DNA of 64,000 bases from Lineus longissimus. Lineage: Eukaryota; Nemertea; Pilidiophora; Heteronemertea; Lineidae. Below the pieces are notes generated by a model. The model was given only the letters and a program-made list of their open reading frames with translations. It was not told the origin of the DNA and did no database searches. A program made the translations under genes and the position numbers. The DNA is taken from assembly GCF_910592395.1 (NCBI RefSeq), contig NC_088319.1, positions 7,626,001-7,690,000 on the forward strand, written 5' to 3'. Below, piece after piece: positions 1 to 12,122 of the stretch. Position 1 is the first letter of the stretch; each line of letters opens with the position of its first letter.

Positions 1-3000
1 TAATCAAAGCAAGATCTCCATTCCTGTCATTACAGACCCCCCTGAACAACTGAAAGAACTTTACACATCTAACTCAGCTGAAGGAAAAGAATTCAGAACC
101 AATATTCGTGCATACAATTCAACTCTAGCATTTGCCTCACTAGGTATTCATGAAAGGAATCTGCCAGGAAGAGGCCCGTATACTTTTACTGTTCAAGGAA
201 GTGTCTATCATCGCATTGGACATCTACTACCTGAGGAAGGTGGACATCCACAGTTTGCGCAAATTTACATATATGACACCCAAGACGAAACTGTCAATCG
301 CACAACTTGGAACACAAGCCTTATTTTGCCTATAGTAAACACCTTGCAATCTATGTTACATGTTTGCAACCCCTTTGTCCATGCATACAAACATGCAGCA
401 GAAATGATCCTAAACCATCCTGAACAGCCTCTGAAATTCGTCCTCAGAGCTGATCCTACTACCGATCTCAGAAGATACAATACACCTACTGCATCAGAAG
501 TTAGTGCAATCATTCCAGCTTCATCAAATGCTGCATCCAATCGTGACATTGTCTTATAAAAAAGAGCAACTGAAGCTTCATCAGGACATACAATTTTGCA
601 TATAAAGGAAACACATGCCTCTTATGACCCATTGCACGATGTCCTAATTTTGCCTCATGGCCAGCTAGGCTGGACTTTCTCCATAACATCTCTGACAGAC
701 AACAAAAAAGTCAGCACCATGCACTTCTATGCATTTCATTTAATGCAAAGACCAAATTCTTTCATCATCCTATTGCGAGCTGGGAGATTATTTCAGCAAT
801 ACTTAGTAGACCAGTACGCCAGAGTTGAAAACCTTCGCCTCAAATACATTGAACAAAATCAATGCAACCTAAGAGCCGAATTATATCAAGGATTACAAGA
901 TGCAGTCAATCAAGGTGACACAAATGGTTCGAACTTGGGAAGACGTATCATATTGCCAACTTCTTTCATTGGCAGTCCCAGGAATATGCATCAATTGTAC
1001 CAAGACTCCATGGCTATTGTACGTAGTTACTCTAAGCCTGATCTCTTCATCACATTCACCAGCAACCCAAAATGGCCGGAAATCACATCTGCACTTTTAC
1101 CTAATCAAAGTCCCTCAGACAGACCAGACTTAGTCTCAAGAGTATTCCACTTGAAAAAAAATGCATTCATACAAGACATTGTGCAACGTCAAATCTTTGG
1201 AAAAGTGCTCGCATATGTGTCTATGATCGAATTCCAAAAACGTGGCCTACCCCATATGCATCTCCTCCTAATTCTACATCCAGATGACAAGCCTCGCTCA
1301 CCAGATCACTATGATCAGTTCGTATCTGCAGAAATCCCTCACCCATCACACAAGGTACTACATGATATTGCGACACAGAACATGATACAACCCTCAGTCA
1401 CCCTGCATGGATCAAGGGAAATGCACAAAGAAGTACCCCAAGACTCTCTCAGATATAACTGAACAGTCCCATGACGGTTACCCCATCTACCGAAGAAGAG
1501 ACAATGGCATTCAGATTGAAAAGAATGGTGTCATAGTAGACAATCGCTGGGTTGTCCCTTATAACCCTTACCTATCTGCTAAATACAAGGCCCACATTAA
1601 TGTGGAAATATGCTCCACAGTGACAGCAGTTAAGTACCTGTACAAATATGTATATAAAGGACACGATCGCATCATGGCATCAATTCAAGCAACTGATGAA
1701 CACAGCCCAGTCAACGAAATACACCGTTTCATAGAGGCACGATACATTTCTCCCGGAGAAGCTTCTTGGCGACTCTTCCACTTCGAGCTCAACAGCCGTT
1801 CTCCAGCAATTCAACGACTCCATGTACACCTACCAAACCAACAATCCATTGTCTTCACTCCTGGACATGCAGAACAAGCCCTCAACCGAACCAAAAACAC
1901 TACACTCACAGGATGGTTCATCGCTAATCAAACGTATCCACATGCACATTCAATTCCATACCATAATTTTCCTGAACATTTCATCTGGAACCAGGCATCT
2001 GCAAAATGGACACCGAGAAAACAAAAGTTTGCAATAGGCCGCATGTACACTGCATCTCCTGCAGAAGGTGAACGATATTACCTTCGTCTACTCCTCCACC
2101 ACATCCAAGGATGCACATCCTTTGATGATCTACGCAGGTTACCTGATGGAGACATGGCTCCAACTTTCAAATCGGTAGCAGTCCTACGTGGTTACCTTGA
2201 GGACGACACAGAATGGCACACATGCCTCGAAGAAGCAGCTCTATCAAGACAACCAAAACAAATGCGATCACTGTTTGCAACAATTCTCATTTTCTGCCAG
2301 CCAACAGAACCTGCAACCCTTTTCAACTCCTTTCAAGTCCCATTGTTAGAGGATATTCGACACTTAACACCACAACTCACTGATGCTCGCATAACACAGC
2401 TAACCCTCGATGACATCAACAACTTCCTCCTTCGTCACAACAAGACATTATCAGACTTTCCAACCATGCCACAGCTATCCAGTACACTCTATGATCAACA
2501 AGCTGCAAATCCACTTCAGACCTACAACGCCCTAGAAGAAAAAGAAAAAGCTGACAGGAACTGCGCCCTTCTAAATGATGACCAGACCAAAATATACACT
2601 GCTGTCATGAACACAGTCACTTCACAAAATTCGGCATTCTACTTCATCGATGGCCCGGGAGGTACAGGCAAAACCTTCCTATACAACACCATTCTACATC
2701 GGATCAGATCTATAAACTTGAGTGCAGTAGTCCTCGCATCATCAGGAATAGCTTCTGAATTACTGAATGGAGGCCGAACTGCGCACTCAAAGTTCAAAAT
2801 ACCCATCCCAATTCAGCCGAACAGCACATGCAACATCACCAAAAAATGTGCATTAGCAACTGAAATAAAAAATGCTGCAATTATCATTTGGGATGAAGCA
2901 CCTATGATGCACAGGCATGTTTTTGAAGCTGTCCACAGAACCTGCTGCGACATCATGGAAGTAGATGACAGTATACCATTTGGAGGAAAAACTGTGCTTT

Positions 3001-4356
3001 TAGGCGGCGACTTCCACCAGATATTACCAGTTGTGCGCCATGGTAGAGAAGCCGATGTTCTCGCAAGCAGTTTAAAGAACTCCTTCCTCTGGCAATATGT
3101 ACACATTCATCCCCTCACAGAAAACATGCGCACCAAACAGAACCCTCAGTCACAACAAGAAGCAAATGACTTCCAAAACCTCCTCCTTGACATTGGAAAT
3201 GGCACCAGGACAACGTACCCCAGCATTGGACCCTGCATGGTACAACTTCCTCCAAATATCTGCCTTGATCCTGTCCAAGGAGGCCTAACAGCACTCATTA
3301 ATGCCATCTTCCCTGATCGAAACAACATTGACTACTCTCGAGCAATACTCTGTGCTACAAATGAAGATGTTGACAACATCAACAACACCATCATAGATAC
3401 AACCCAAAAGGATACAGTTACGTACCTCAGTGCAGACTCAATCACTGATCCCTCCCAAGTCTTCCTATATCCTGTTGAATTCCTCAACACATTAACTCCT
3501 CCAGGTCTACCACCCCACAACTAGCATTGCAAAAGGATACCCCTGTTATTCTCCTCCGAAACTTAGATCCCAAGAATGGGCTTCTCAATGGCACACGCCT
3601 TCGTGTCATCAACCTTGGACAACGTGTCATTGAAGCACAAATCATGACAGGAAAAAACATCGGAAACTCTGTATTCATACCAAGGATAACAATGATCACA
3701 TCTGATTCTGCCTTTTGACTTAAAACGCAGGCAGTTCCCAATTCGAGCAGCATATGCCATAACAATCAACAAGAGCCAAGGACAGACACTCACCTTCATT
3801 GGCATCAACCTCACCCGCCCAGTCTTTTCCCATAGACAGCTCTATGTGGCCATGTCCAGTGCCACTGCCTTGCAAAATATCCGTGTGTTAACTGACATTA
3901 CAGATGAGAACGGCAACTTCTACACAAGAAACACAGTCAACAGTTCCATTTAACCACAGAAAGGCCGCACAGTTCATTCCATAGGACAGCAGTTACACCA
4001 CAAAGTACACAGTGCCAGCAAATGCACTCTCTACAACTACATAATGTAATTCAGGAAATACAGTGAGTACTTAGTTAAATTGTTACAACAGCTGTTTTAA
4101 ATGCTTACTGCTATTTTTTCCACAGAGGCTAAATTTCATTTCTTAAAGGCTATGTCAATTTTCAGGCAGTCACTCAATGATTTACCACTCAACAGACACA
4201 ATCTCAACAGGCTATTTTTTGCATTCTTCTAAAAATTGCCGACCACCATTTATAGCTGTATTTGCAACAGCCCACAAACACACCATACTCACCTTACAAG
4301 GCTCCCAAACACTCACCACATTCAAAAGTGCCCCACACCAACGGGCTAACTGCTAG
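1..4356 (+). mobile_element. Helitron H1, 3' part (5' end outside window)
   Basis: This is the 3' portion of an autonomous rolling-circle transposon. It carries a HUH replication-initiator domain followed by a PIF1-like helicase on the plus strand. The 5' TC end lies outside the window. The 3' end can be fixed: CTAG at 4353-4356 is followed by TGATCTTTTATAAACATTGG, and the same LINE sequence without a Helitron occurs near 5294 and 5359 as ...GAATGATCTTTT.... This matches the known Helitron habit of inserting between A and T without a target duplication. The gene inside has one nonsense codon and about three small frameshifts, so this copy is inactive. Confidence 0.93.
2..3953 (+). pseudogene. 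Helitron Rep-helicase, decayed (H1)
   Basis: The product would nick and unwind DNA for rolling-circle transposition. The frame is open from the window start to a TAA at 557-559, continues in the same frame from 560 to about 1390, shifts after a short deletion that removes the expected HGPCG-type stretch, and runs 1407-3524. It shifts again near 3521 and near 3708 and ends at 3953. Visible motifs are the HUH motif in RGLPHMHLLLIL (about 1243-1275), the two-tyrosine motif KYLYKYVYKG (about 1630-1661), Walker A FIDGPGGTGKTF (2643-2679), Walker B IIIWDEAP (about 2880-2903), the LLGGDFHQILPVV motif (near 3000) and the terminal INKSQGQTL and HRQLYVAMS motifs (3759-3860). Family assignment is secure. 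The breaks are small and separate, which points to neutral decay after insertion. Confidence 0.93.
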
Positions 4357-4357
4357 T
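4330..4357 (+). other. Helitron H1 3' terminus
   Basis: The element ends with CTAG (4353-4356) followed by a host T. A weak GCCC...GGGC stem (about 4330-4345) precedes it. The boundary is supported mainly by the matching empty LINE copies at 5294 and 5359, which continue with the same bases that follow CTAG here. Confidence 0.85.
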
Positions 4358-4840
4358 GATCTTTTATAAACATTGGAAGGAAGTAGGGATAAATTATATT
4401 TCAGATTTTCAAAGACCAGACAAAACAGTGATACCTTTTGAATCACTGGGACTAAAAGCAACCATATGGTTCAAATGGAGAGGGTTAATGGATGTTATTA
4501 TAAATAAGATTTGGGGTTATAATTGATAACTGATAACAATAATGTAAGATCTACGCAGAAACCGTAGAAGTCTAAGAGACAATCATGCCCAACGGTATAA
4601 ATCAGCCTCAAGTGACTGATGCCTAACTGTAATCAGCTACAGGTGACCGATTGAGACATTAGGAGATCAACCGGACTGGTGAAACCAATACATCGCTTGG
4701 ATGTACTGCGAAGGCATCTTAAAGCCTTAGACGCTATATTTCCATCATCCAAATTTCAGGTTGCGCAGCGTTATGTAACCTCTATGACGCATGTCCAGGT
4801 TATGTCCTAAATTTAGTATTTCTGGTTTAAACTAAAAGTA
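4357..4840 (+). mobile_element. L1/Tx1-like LINE 3' fragment, copy 1
   Basis: From 4357 the sequence matches the copy at about 5359-5875 and 6507-6590. The readable part of the second copy encodes a LINE ORF2 C-terminus of the L1/Tx1 type. This fragment is the half of a LINE lying 3' of the Helitron insertion. It ends with a region shared with 6507-6597 (GACGCTATATTTCCATC and onward), after which the two copies diverge near 4818 and 6597. From 4840 to about 5209 I see no gene, only AT-rich unique-looking DNA. Confidence 0.7.
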
Positions 4841-5209
4841 TGGACTTTCATGTATCATGTTCAGATGTCTTAAAGATAATTCAGTCTTTTCTTTTCAACG
4901 TGTTTCAAGCCACATCAAAGTGCACGAACGTTCAGTTCTAAGTTCGGAAATAACATAGACAATTTAGAAAGGGAGATGTAGTGTAATCCCTATTGCCCCT
5001 TTAAGAGTCACTACAGTACGGTGCTGCCACCTTCATGTCAACGGGTTAACAGTGTAATTGCTTCTTTAATCAAACTTGCATTGTTTACATCTGTCTTATT
5101 CAAGTGAACCGTACCCCCAATCCAGCAAAGGACAATACTTCCACATAATAGTCTGGTAAAACATACATCACATGCTACAATATAAGATGTTATATGATTG
5201 GCTCACTAA

Positions 5210-5505
5210 GGCAAAGGAGGCGACGCCTGCAAGAACGTGGCTTGGGAAAAACATATTTATGGCACAATAAATTAATCGAAATTAATCAAAGAATGATCTT
5301 TTCTAAACATTGGAAGGAAATTTATGGTACAATAAATTAATCAAAATCAATCAAAGAATGATCTTTTATAAACATTGGAAGGAAGTAGGGATAAATTTTA
5401 TTTCAGATTTGCTAAGACAAGACAAAACAGTAACAAGGCAAAGGAGGTGGCGCCTGCAAGCACGTGGCTCGGGAAAAAACATATTTGTGGTACAATAAAT
5501 TAATC
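5210..5505 (+). repeat. Direct duplication within LINE sequence
   Basis: A block starting GGCAAAGGAGG and ending AATAAATTAATC occurs at 5210-5278 and again at 5437-5505 with few differences. Between them the words AATCAAAGAATGATCTTTT and AAACATTGGAAGGAA occur twice (5285-5320 and 5350-5385). The arrangement looks like a local tandem duplication of LINE coding sequence. The translated repeats keep the LINE reading sense, for example WYNKLI followed by FYKHWKEVG. Confidence 0.7.
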
Positions 5506-5878
5506 TTTTATAAACATTGGAAGGAAGTAGGGACAAATTATATTTCAGATTTACTAAGACCAGACAAAACAGTGATACCTTTTGAATCACTGGGACTAAA
5601 AGCAACCGAATGGTTCAAATGGAGAGGGTTAATGGATGTTATCATAAATAAGATTTGGGGTTATAATTTTAACACTGATAACAATCATGTAAGATCTACG
5701 CAGAAACCGTAGAAGTCTAAGAGACCATCATGCCCAACGGTATAATTCAGTCTCAAGTGACTGATGCCTACCTGTAATCAGCTACAGGTGACCGATAGCG
5801 ACATTAGGAGATCAACCGGACTGGTGAAACCAGTAGATCGCTTGGATTTATAAACTGCGAAGGCATCTTAAAGCCTTA
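5464..5878 (+). pseudogene. L1/Tx1-like LINE ORF2 C-terminal fragment, copy 2
   Basis: The frame at 5464-5712 reads WYNKLIFYKHWKEVG, then ISDLLRPDKTVIPFESLG, then WFKWRGLMDVIINKIWG. This W-N-x-x-I, W-x-x-x-G and DLL pattern is typical of the C-terminal part of L1/Tx1-type LINE ORF2 proteins beyond the reverse-transcriptase domain. The coding part stops at 5712 and is followed by a 3' untranslated stretch shared with copy 1. That stretch is interrupted at 5879 by a Harbinger-type element and resumes at 6507. No reverse-transcriptase motifs are present, so it is a severely 5'-truncated copy. Confidence 0.65.
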
Positions 5879-6506
5879 GGCTGATGTTACATAGGAATGA
5901 GCTACTCACGCCACATTTTTCATCGACTCACGGCTCATTTTCACGTGTCACTCCTCATTTGTCACGAGTGACCGCGGCGGTTTACATACAGATCATTTTT
6001 CGCTCGTTCATTTGTCACTTGGATTTTCTCGGCGACGCACATGGACTCAGAAGAAGAAGAGATGGCAGCCATGCTGCTCCTGATGGATATTAGAAAACGA
6101 AAGCGGAGGCGACGGACGAAAACAATGTGGTACATAAAAGTGCTGCATTTTTGCATTTTTTGTTTCTAATTTCCAATCGAAATTAGCTATTGTATTAATG
6201 TGTAAACTAATGAAAATGCCGAAAAGTAGCTATACTCACAGTTTCGAAGGCGATATCACTACAAATGCACATGGACGTCCATTTTCTTTGCCAGCTCATT
6301 TCACAAAGAATGAACATGTCCATTCATCGCCTCACGCGTGAAATGACATGAAATGACGTGAGGCGACGAATGCGGGCAAAACTTACAAAATTCACTTCAA
6401 TGAGAACAGGTCAATAGGTTTTCCAATGTCCATTCATCAGCTCACGAATGACAAGTGACAAATGAGTCGTGAGTCGATGAAACGTGAGGTCTATGTAACT
6501 TCAGCC
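5879..6506 (+). mobile_element. Harbinger-type short element, TTA target duplication
   Basis: The 628-bp element starts GGCTGATGTTACATAG and ends with the inverse of GGCTGAAGTTACATAG. It is flanked by TTA at 5876-5878 and 6507-6509. The uninterrupted LINE copy 1 reads AAGCCTTAGACGC at about 4724, exactly the sequence obtained by removing the element and one TTA. TTA duplications and GGC-starting termini are typical of PIF/Harbinger transposons. Inside are many short subterminal words (TCATCGACTCACG, ATTCATC, TGTCACTT) in both orientations, as expected for transposase-binding sites. Confidence 0.88.
6041..6169 (+). pseudogene. Possible Harbinger transposase N-terminal remnant
   Basis: A 42-codon frame begins MDSEEEEMAAMLLLMDIRK and continues with a run of Arg and Lys. 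An acidic start followed by a hydrophobic patch and an Arg-rich stretch resembles the N-terminus of HARBI1-like transposases. The rest of the gene is missing, so this would be what remains after internal deletion of an autonomous Harbinger. The assignment is by resemblance only, but it fits the element's TTA duplication and termini. Confidence 0.4.
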
Positions 6507-7395
6507 TTAGACGCTATATTTCCATCAACCAAATTTCAGGTTGCGCAGCGTTATGTAACCTCTATGACACATGTCCAGGTTATGTCCTAAAAGCATTGAC
6601 ACTATCCAGATTAGGTGACTTAGGTTTTACCAAGTAATTTTTGAACTACTTGGCTGAGGTTTATAAAGATAAAAATGGATATGGATGGTAGAATATAGCT
6701 AATAGAACATTATAGGACATTAAAAAAATACATGTTTTCTAATTAGGATGCTTTTATTGGAGAAACGGTAGCAGAAATATAGCATGTTGAAATCGTACCA
6801 AATAATGCAAATTGAATTTTAAAAAATAGCTAGGCCTATAGAATACCACCAGTAAAGTTGATCATCGTCATCGTCAAAAATCACCCTTTTTCACGTCAAA
6901 ATAATGAAAAACGCAAGAAAATTCATGTAAGAGGAAGGGAGAACATATTGCAGAAGAGCCTCTATTTTCTGAATGACTATTATGTCCTGACATTTTATAT
7001 GGTTCTTATGTCATGATTGATTTACTCCTTAGAAGTGACCCTCCTTTCAATTTCTCACTTATTGTCAACCTACACAACACAGTTAAAAATACCATTGACT
7101 CATACAAAATCAAGTTTTAGCTGGCTTTTTTACCAAGAGTTGTTTTTAATGAATTAGTCAAACTGCAAGAATGGGGTCTTCAAGGAGCACTCTTTCTTAC
7201 TTGATAATTGAATGTTTTCTTACCTTTAAAAGCAATATTGATATTCCAAATGAGAGCATTACTTGTTGCTTGTATCCTCAACAATATTGTTACATAACGG
7301 CACTAGCAGTTCCAGTCAGGTATCCTTACAGGAATCAAAATAAATACTCCATTGAAGGCACTTATCCCAATTCCATTCCATTCCATTCCAAGTTT
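6507..7395. other. No gene seen; end of LINE copy 2 and AT-rich DNA
   Basis: The first 90 bases continue LINE copy 2. From about 6600 to 7370 the sequence is AT-rich without a convincing frame. A short TTCCA run lies at 7370-7391, just beyond the stop codon of the minus-strand DDE-USP copy. I looked for terminal repeats belonging to that copy here and found none. Confidence 0.6.
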
Positions 7396-10300
7396 TCACC
7401 GAAATAACACAATGTTGATTGTCAGCTGGTCCCCTTGACTGTCCCATGGGGAAGCCAGCACTGACGGGCGACTGTCATCAAGTTTCCACCACTGGTTACC
7501 GTCTTTTAGGTAGCAAATCCAATGGCCAATATCACAATTGGGGCCTATATGACAGATTACTGCAAGGATGGATTGGCCAGGAAAGATGTCTCTTTCGGAT
7601 GGAAGGATCTTGGTTGTTGTCTTTTCCGTTGTAGCCAAAGTTAGACGCCTGTTCAGCTCGATGATGGTGACTTGTCCTTGACAACACATTTGAAACCCGC
7701 TCCCCTGTAGTCCACAAATTCTATTCCTAGCTTTACTCTTGCATCGGAGAGCCACAGGCTCCAATCCTGAAAGTATTTCTCATATAAAGCTAGAAGGGAG
7801 ACTGCCCCAGAATGAGGTATATTCAGACATAGCGTATTTCCACTTAACCCAACAATCTCCTGATTGCAGTGTCCCTGAGGGCAAACCATCTCCACTGGCC
7901 ATGTTGTCACGTATCCTGGAGGCGTGTCGAGTTTAGCAACAAGGGTTGACAGGAATTCGCTTGCATCATGGAAAAGAGGCATTGCGTACCCCGCTCCCTG
8001 AATAGTACTGTTCACAGCATTTATCAAAGGCATGACTGAAAATGGTCGTCCAGGCATGTTGCGGCACATCCTCAAGAACACTGTTGTGACTGCATCTTCT
8101 GAAGGAAGAATGTGCGTATCAAAACTGATTTGCTTTAAACACTGCAAGACAGAAATGCAGTAGCAAGCATTGGCGTCATTGTCCAGTCCCCTGTATGGAC
8201 ACTGCTGAGAGGAAGTCAGGCGAACAGTTCCTGGTCTCTGTCTTTCTGTGTGTGTTCCTTGCTCATTAGTTCTGGTTCTGGTTGGTGGTGGTTCAATTCT
8301 GGTAAGTGGTGTTGTACATCTAGTACTGCTCTGCTCATCTGGGGACGTCGTTGTAGCACTAGGGAGTTGAGAGTTCTGACCATCAGGTATAGTTGTGTGA
8401 CTACTCTGCTCATCTGGGGACGTCGTTGTAGCACTAGGGAGTTGAGAGTTCTGACCATCAGGTATAGTCGTGTGACTGCTCTGCTAATCTGGGGACGTCG
8501 TTGTAGCACTAGGGAGTTGAGAGTTCTGACCATAAGGTATAGTCGTGTGACTGCTCTGCTCATCTGGGGACGTCGTTGTAGCACTAGGGAGTTGAGAGTT
8601 CTGACCATAAGGTATAGTTGTGTGACTGCTCTGCTCATCTGGGGACGTCGTTGTAGCACTAAGGGGCGAAGAGTTCTGACTGCTCACTGGTGGTCCTTGC
8701 TCATCAAGTGTAGTTGTAGCCGTCAGAGGGATTGTAGGCCTTCTTGCAGTAGTTGCACTTGTAGGACACCTCAGCCCATCCGGTGACGTGATAGGAATTG
8801 GAGGGGGTAGTTGAGAGCCCAATTGTGGCTGCAGTCGTATGGGCAGTTTTGGGTCACATAAATGGCTTCTTCTGATGACTGGATGATGATGATCCCTTAC
8901 GCAACAAAGTAGCAAGAGAAGGGCAAGAACATGAGCATCTGCCCCAAGCATTCGGCTGCCCAAATCTTTTGAGTCATGTGTGCCACACTTCCAACCGCAT
9001 AACTTATTCAGAGGTGGTGTAAATCTCAAGTAGTCCACTCCGTTTACTGCAAAGACCAACATAGGCTTTTTAAGTTCATCTGATTTCGGTTGCTCCTGTT
9101 GGCAGATGGCATTTTCATCGTGATGACACTCAGACCTGCGCTGGGCCATTGAAAATACTTGACTGGATCCCATCCTTCCGGTTCATTTGCTATTGTTGTG
9201 TAATACATCCTCGTTGTATCTGGTACCTCACCAATAGCATCCCAGTACTCCTCAATGGTTGTGATGAGATTCATCTGATTCTCATCGCTAACTTCCACAT
9301 TGCGCAAGTGACAGAGGTATGAAAAGGCTCTTTTTACTAAATATGGCCCAAGGCACATTTCCTTCATCAACCCGACATGAATGACTGGAATGTCCAGCAA
9401 TCTCCGTAGATAGCCAACCCTTGAGACTGGGACATGTTGCCAGACCGTACTAGTACTGTTCGAGTGTGGAAAGTTGTTCAAGTTCACAGTGAAAGTGATA
9501 TCGGGATCGCACAAAAAGTTTGTCATGTTCAGTCTATGTTTGACAATGCTTGCAAATCTGACTTGGGTCGGAGTGTCAGCAAACTCCAGTTTGAACTATG
9601 GGTGGTACTGATTGTAGATTGTTATACCAGCGAGCCAGATCAGTGTAATCCTGGGATTGTTTTTGCAATCTAGAGGTATACCATATCTTTGGCAAAACTC
9701 ATCACCCAATGGCTGCATGTACTGGTATGGCACATCACGAAGAATTTTATCTTGGTTGATTGCACCATGAAATTGTTCCACCCTGGCACCTAGTTTTCCA
9801 ACAGTAGCCCTACTGTTTTTCGTCAATAAGGAGCACCCGTTAGAATTGACCATCACGAACTGGTCATTCTGAACCTGCACAATTTCATCATCATCAGAAG
9901 AAGGCCAAATGATGAAACAGCCATTTTGCTGGCACCAATTTTTCACATTTTCGATATTTTGTTGACTAGCATTGCAGGGAACAAAGATATATCCCTTATC
10001 CACAGCCAAGACAACAAAGTAGGCACTGGATCCACGCAAAAGTGTTCTAATTCCATTTGGAACATGCTCTGCCTCTTCGACTCTCAGCTCCAACCCACTC
10101 AGTTGGCTATCACCACATCTAGGAGTGGCTGCAGCCCCCAGTGGCAGAGTTGCAGCTACGTATCCTGTTGTGTCTACCAGCACAGTTGCTGTAAAGCAAT
10201 GTCCTCCTTTTTTCGGATAGTACGCGTCCTTTTGGGCCTCATAGTCCATTGAATTTTGTGTCATGAATTTTTTGGAGTCCATTGACAGTCCGAAAGCCTC

Positions 10301-10972
10301 CCTGTCCTGATCAGTAGGATCTTTGAAATAGGATAGCAGCTCTTTGTGAAAAGGTGACTCTCCTTCTTTCATGCCTCTGTAGACCGCATCCATATCTTGA
10401 AGTGTTGGGGAAAAGAACACATTTGGAATTTTGCAGTGATGAAAGACATGGTATGTCAGCTGTTTCCAGAATATGTTGATTGCAGTTGTTTTGGCTATTT
10501 GAAAAATAGCTGACAAGTCAATGAAGTCCCGATTACTTCTCATCTTATATCTGTACAACAGTACATGGGCAGAAATATCTAATCCCCCTTATTGAACTAC
10601 TGTCCCTCTTTGGAGCCAAACTAGTTCCCAGAAATTCCTAACAGATAACCCAGTGGAATTCGTGATTTGTAGTTCGGACATTTTCCATGGCTGAATAAAA
10701 CTGTTACATGACCGGGTGAGGTTTGTAGGCCAGTTATGACACGGACATCTCCTATCATAATCCTTATCTGTGGTGGCATAAACATAGTGTTCCTCATTGG
10801 CAGGAGGCTGTTGAATATCAGAAGTGGCTGTATTCGTTGCAGCGGTTGTGCCCTGTATCGGAGCTGGTGGACTGTCAGAAGAACTATCAGTATCCATTGC
10901 AATATCGGTTGCAGCGATTGTGGCCTCCTGTATCGGAGCTGGTGGACAAAAAACAAGATGTATCCATTGCAT
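7396..10972 (-). pseudogene. DDE transposase-USP fusion, diverged decayed copy
   Basis: This minus-strand relic matches the intact gene at 26527-29811 along its whole length but is clearly diverged. In order it shows an N-terminal Pro/Thr/Ala-rich part (10972-10700), the WELVWLQRG block (about 10600-10630), the DDE domain (10558-9596) with SMDSKK, VLAVDKGY and RVEQFHGAI, a downstream domain (9526-9044), a Ser/Thr-rich repeat spacer (8690-8329) and a USP-like domain ending LFR-stop at 7396. The USP nucleophile box reads NDANACYCISVLQCL with Cys at 8163-8165, and the His/Asp box reads HWICYLKD...WWKLDD. Lesions include a stop near 10590, frameshifts near 9596, 9100 and 7700, and a TAG in the third spacer unit. 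Keeping the protease residues in a diverged copy suggests both domains were long under selection. Confidence 0.85.
8329..8690 (-). repeat. 75-bp coding tandem repeat in the DDE-USP spacer
   Basis: About 4.8 units of 75 bp start at 8329, 8404, 8479, 8554 and 8629. On the minus strand each encodes 25 residues of the type SATTTSPDEQSSHTTIPYGQ plus NSQLP. One unit has a GAG to TAG change that stops the frame. The repeat sits between the DDE and USP domains, where the intact copy has its own unrelated 81-bp repeat. Confidence 0.9.
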
Positions 10973-11289
10973 TATCCGTTGCAGCGGTTCTATCCAACCA
11001 GTTGAATGTCGGACAAACTTGCGGTTGCTTCATCCCGTACTGCAGCTGGTTCCATTGCAATTTCATTTTCTGTCGCATTTGAAACTGATGCCTGAATGAA
11101 AGAATATGAGTCTTAGTATCGCTAATGATGACCTTAAAAATACAAAGTTGGACTTCCTTGCGCTTTCTGATTATAATGATTTTATAGTTTTTGTTCTCTA
11201 AACTCTCTAATCTTTAACCAAACCAAGGTCCTCTTTTCAATCAAAAATCTCTATGCATTATTCACATTGTCTTCCTAATTTCTTTTCAG

Positions 11290-11983
11290 ATGGCAACACG
11301 ACCTTCCCCCCCAAAAGTTCCTTACGCCACCAGAAGTTGCTGACGATATCCTTTCCCAACTAAAGGACCTTCATGAGAAGACAGAAAGTGACCTTGCTGT
11401 TCTTCAGGTAAGTGTCGCTGAAAACAAACTTCCAAGGGCAATGAGTAAATTCCAGTCAGCAAGGGAAACGACAGACCATAAATTCAATCATCTGATAACG
11501 CAGATGACTGCATTGAAAAAAGAGGTGACATTCCAGTTTATGGCCAAAAAAAACCTGCAAGCAAAAGTGAAACGCCTGGAAAGTCGAGGCTCACCCATGT
11601 CATCCCCTTCCAAATCAGCCGCCAGGGCCTCGATCAACAAAACCTACCGATCGCCAACACCTACCACCTCAGCTGCATACAACTCCTCTCCAAACATATC
11701 AATGGAGCTCGATGACTACACTTTAACGCAACTCCTAGACGAATCCCTAGATGAATCCATGACCAGTACCCCAAAACAGACAACCTCTCCAAAAGAGAAG
11801 CCTGCAGACACGGAAGCAGATCCTAAACCTGAGGCCACACTCGAGTCAGCTCAGCCCAAACCCCAGCCAGATGCGCCCAACGAGCCACAGGCCACAGAAC
11901 ATAAACAACCAGAACCAAACGCTCATGAAAATCTTACAGAGGAAGAAGCAATGAAAGTGCTCTCTGACGATGAAACTCAATAA
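11290..11983 (+). CDS. Coiled-coil, Pro/Glu-rich protein, probably Helitron ORF1 exon
   Basis: A splice acceptor (TTTCTTTTCAG) ends at 11289. From there a frame runs to the TAA ending at 11983. The first part (VADDILSQLKDLHEKTESDL, then a stretch rich in Lys, Gln and Glu to about 11580) has the heptad look of a coiled coil. The second part is Ser/Thr/Pro-rich and acidic. No catalytic motif is visible. It lies on the same strand just upstream of the H2 Rep-helicase, so it is probably the accessory ORF1 of that Helitron, but it could be a separate captured exon. An upstream exon supplying the start codon was not found; reading from the ATG at 11290 gives a different frame that stops early. Confidence 0.5.
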
Positions 11984-12122
11984 ATTCTTACAAAAACACT
12001 GATTTAGGCCCCATAAGTGTCACAACGTCGAACTTTTTTCAGTGACTCCAGACAGCTAACCATATCAAAACAACTTTCCAACATACATATCACTTTACAA
12101 TCTTCCTACTTATGGCCGCCTA

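Noticed and set aside
5879-6506. hAT-type MITE with eight-base duplication AGCCTTAG
   Set aside because: That reading makes the termini unequal; GGCTGAWGTTACATAG ends with TTA duplication fit better and restore the empty LINE copy.
8250-8786. Plus-strand Arg/Ser/Thr repeat protein
   Set aside because: It is the antisense of the 75-bp linker repeat of the minus-strand DDE-USP relic.
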